This document shows positions 5,584 to 6,096 of a stretch of 6,096 nucleotides of DNA, one piece after another. The notes under the pieces were generated by a model. The model made no database searches. It had not been told where the DNA came from and saw nothing but the letters and a program-made list of their open reading frames with translations. The translations under genes were made by a program, and so were the position numbers. The stretch comes from Bacillota bacterium (GTDB taxonomy: Bacteria; Bacillota; Clostridia; Christensenellales; CAG-138), in the NCBI GenBank assembly GCA_023409435.1, contig JAEYHP010000170.1, positions 1 through 6,096 on the forward strand, given 5' to 3'. The stretch's first letter is position 1. Each line of letters starts with the position of its first letter.

Positions 5584-6096
5584 ATGAGCCTCAAACGGTA
5601 CATGTGCATCGATCTCTTCATACTGGGCGCGATCCTGTGCGGGCTGGAGTTTTTAAACAGCCTGGCGCTTACGTACTTCCCGGGCGAAGTGTTCACGCTT
5701 TCCGTCGTGCTGCCCATAACTTTAATCGTGATGATGCGCTGGGGCGCGTACGGCGTGCTCCATGCGGTTGTGGGCGGTCTTGTTTACTGCATATTCAATC
5801 AGGGCGGATTGAGCGCGTATGTGATATATACTCTGGGCAACGCCTGCATCGCTTTGAACCTGATCTGGTTCAAAAAAATCGGCAAGGAAGCAGTGCGGCA
5901 AAGCATTCTCTATACGGTGCTGTTCGCATTAAGCGGATATGTCGCCATGAATATCGGCCGGGCGGCATTCGCCGCCACATTGGAAGGGATGCCGTTTGCC
6001 GCGCTTACGGTCAGGTATTTGTCTGTGGAATCGTTAAGTACTCTGATCGGCGTCGTGGTCGTGCTCATTGCGCGCAGGCAGAACGGGCTGTTTGAG
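5584..6096 (+). CDS. Integral membrane protein of unknown function, six predicted membrane segments (3' end cut by window edge)
   Basis: From the ATG at 5584 an uninterrupted frame of 171 codons runs to the window edge. A GGGGG Shine-Dalgarno (5573-5577) lies 6 nt before the start. The product is strongly hydrophobic with about six transmembrane stretches near residues 9-31, 37-51, 55-71, 77-95, 106-131 and 149-163. Basic clusters (KKIGK at 97-101, RR at 164-165) suggest these ends face the cytoplasm. Notable stretches are MRWGAYGVLHAVVGGLVYC and the tail LIARRQNGLFE, which probably lies close to the C-terminus. I do not recognise the family with confidence. Size and topology resemble small substrate-binding membrane components such as ECF S-subunits, but no defining motif is seen. 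It is divergent from the pectinesterase gene across 72 bp, so a link to pectin metabolism is possible but unproven. Confidence 0.75.
   Translation, partial: MSLKRYMCIDLFILGAILCGLEFLNSLALTYFPGEVFTLSVVLPITLIVMMRWGAYGVLHAVVGGLVYCIFNQGGLSAYVIYTLGNACIALNLIWFKKIGKEAVRQSILYTVLFALSGYVAMNIGRAAFAATLEGMPFAALTVRYLSVESLSTLIGVVVVLIARRQNGLFE

Noticed and set aside
5604..6095. 163-codon open frame in another plus frame at the right end
   Set aside because: It gives an Arg/Gly/His-rich product without motifs and lacks a good ribosome site. The frame starting at 5584 gives a coherent membrane protein with a GGGGG Shine-Dalgarno.

Overview
The window looks like part of a pectin and unsaturated-uronate utilisation locus from a low-to-mid GC Gram-positive bacterium, most likely a gut- or rumen-type member of the Clostridia. 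The assignment is inferred from purine-rich Shine-Dalgarno sites (GGGGG, GGAAGGG, GGAGG), sigma-A-like promoters, short intergenic gaps with stem-loop terminators, an AraC-type regulator and an MsmX/UgpC-type sugar-transport ATPase. No species can be named from the sequence alone.

Layout, left to right. The 3' end of an AraC-family regulator (3-365) is followed by a regulatory gap holding tandem TNTTGTSC repeats and a TATAAT box. Next is kduD (530-1285), then an unusual block of back-to-back perfect hairpins ending in a UUCG-capped intrinsic terminator (1355-1491). A second promoter region (about 1558-1643), with its own direct repeats and a 17-bp palindrome, precedes a tight plus-strand operon: a TIM-barrel sugar isomerase/epimerase-like protein (1772-2617), kduI (2614-3450, overlapping by ATGA) and an ABC-transporter ATPase (3482-4588). 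A pectinesterase on the minus strand (5511-4540) converges on the ATPase gene and overlaps its 3' end by 49 bp. Divergent from the pectinesterase, an integral membrane protein (5584 onward) runs off the right edge.

How the genes fit together. KduI and KduD catalyse successive steps: 5-keto-4-deoxyuronate to 3-deoxy-D-glycero-2,5-hexodiulosonate to 2-keto-3-deoxygluconate. The pectinesterase has the full catalytic set but no signal peptide, so it probably removes methyl esters from oligogalacturonides inside the cell. The ATPase could energise a CUT1 oligosaccharide importer whose permeases and binding protein are not in the window. The AraC protein is a plausible regulator. The role of the TIM-barrel protein and of the membrane protein is unknown.

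I saw no rRNA, tRNA, CRISPR array, transposase or phage gene. The parts with least explanation are the hairpin block after kduD, the motif shared by the two promoter regions, the TIM-barrel gene coupled to kduI, and the terminal membrane protein.
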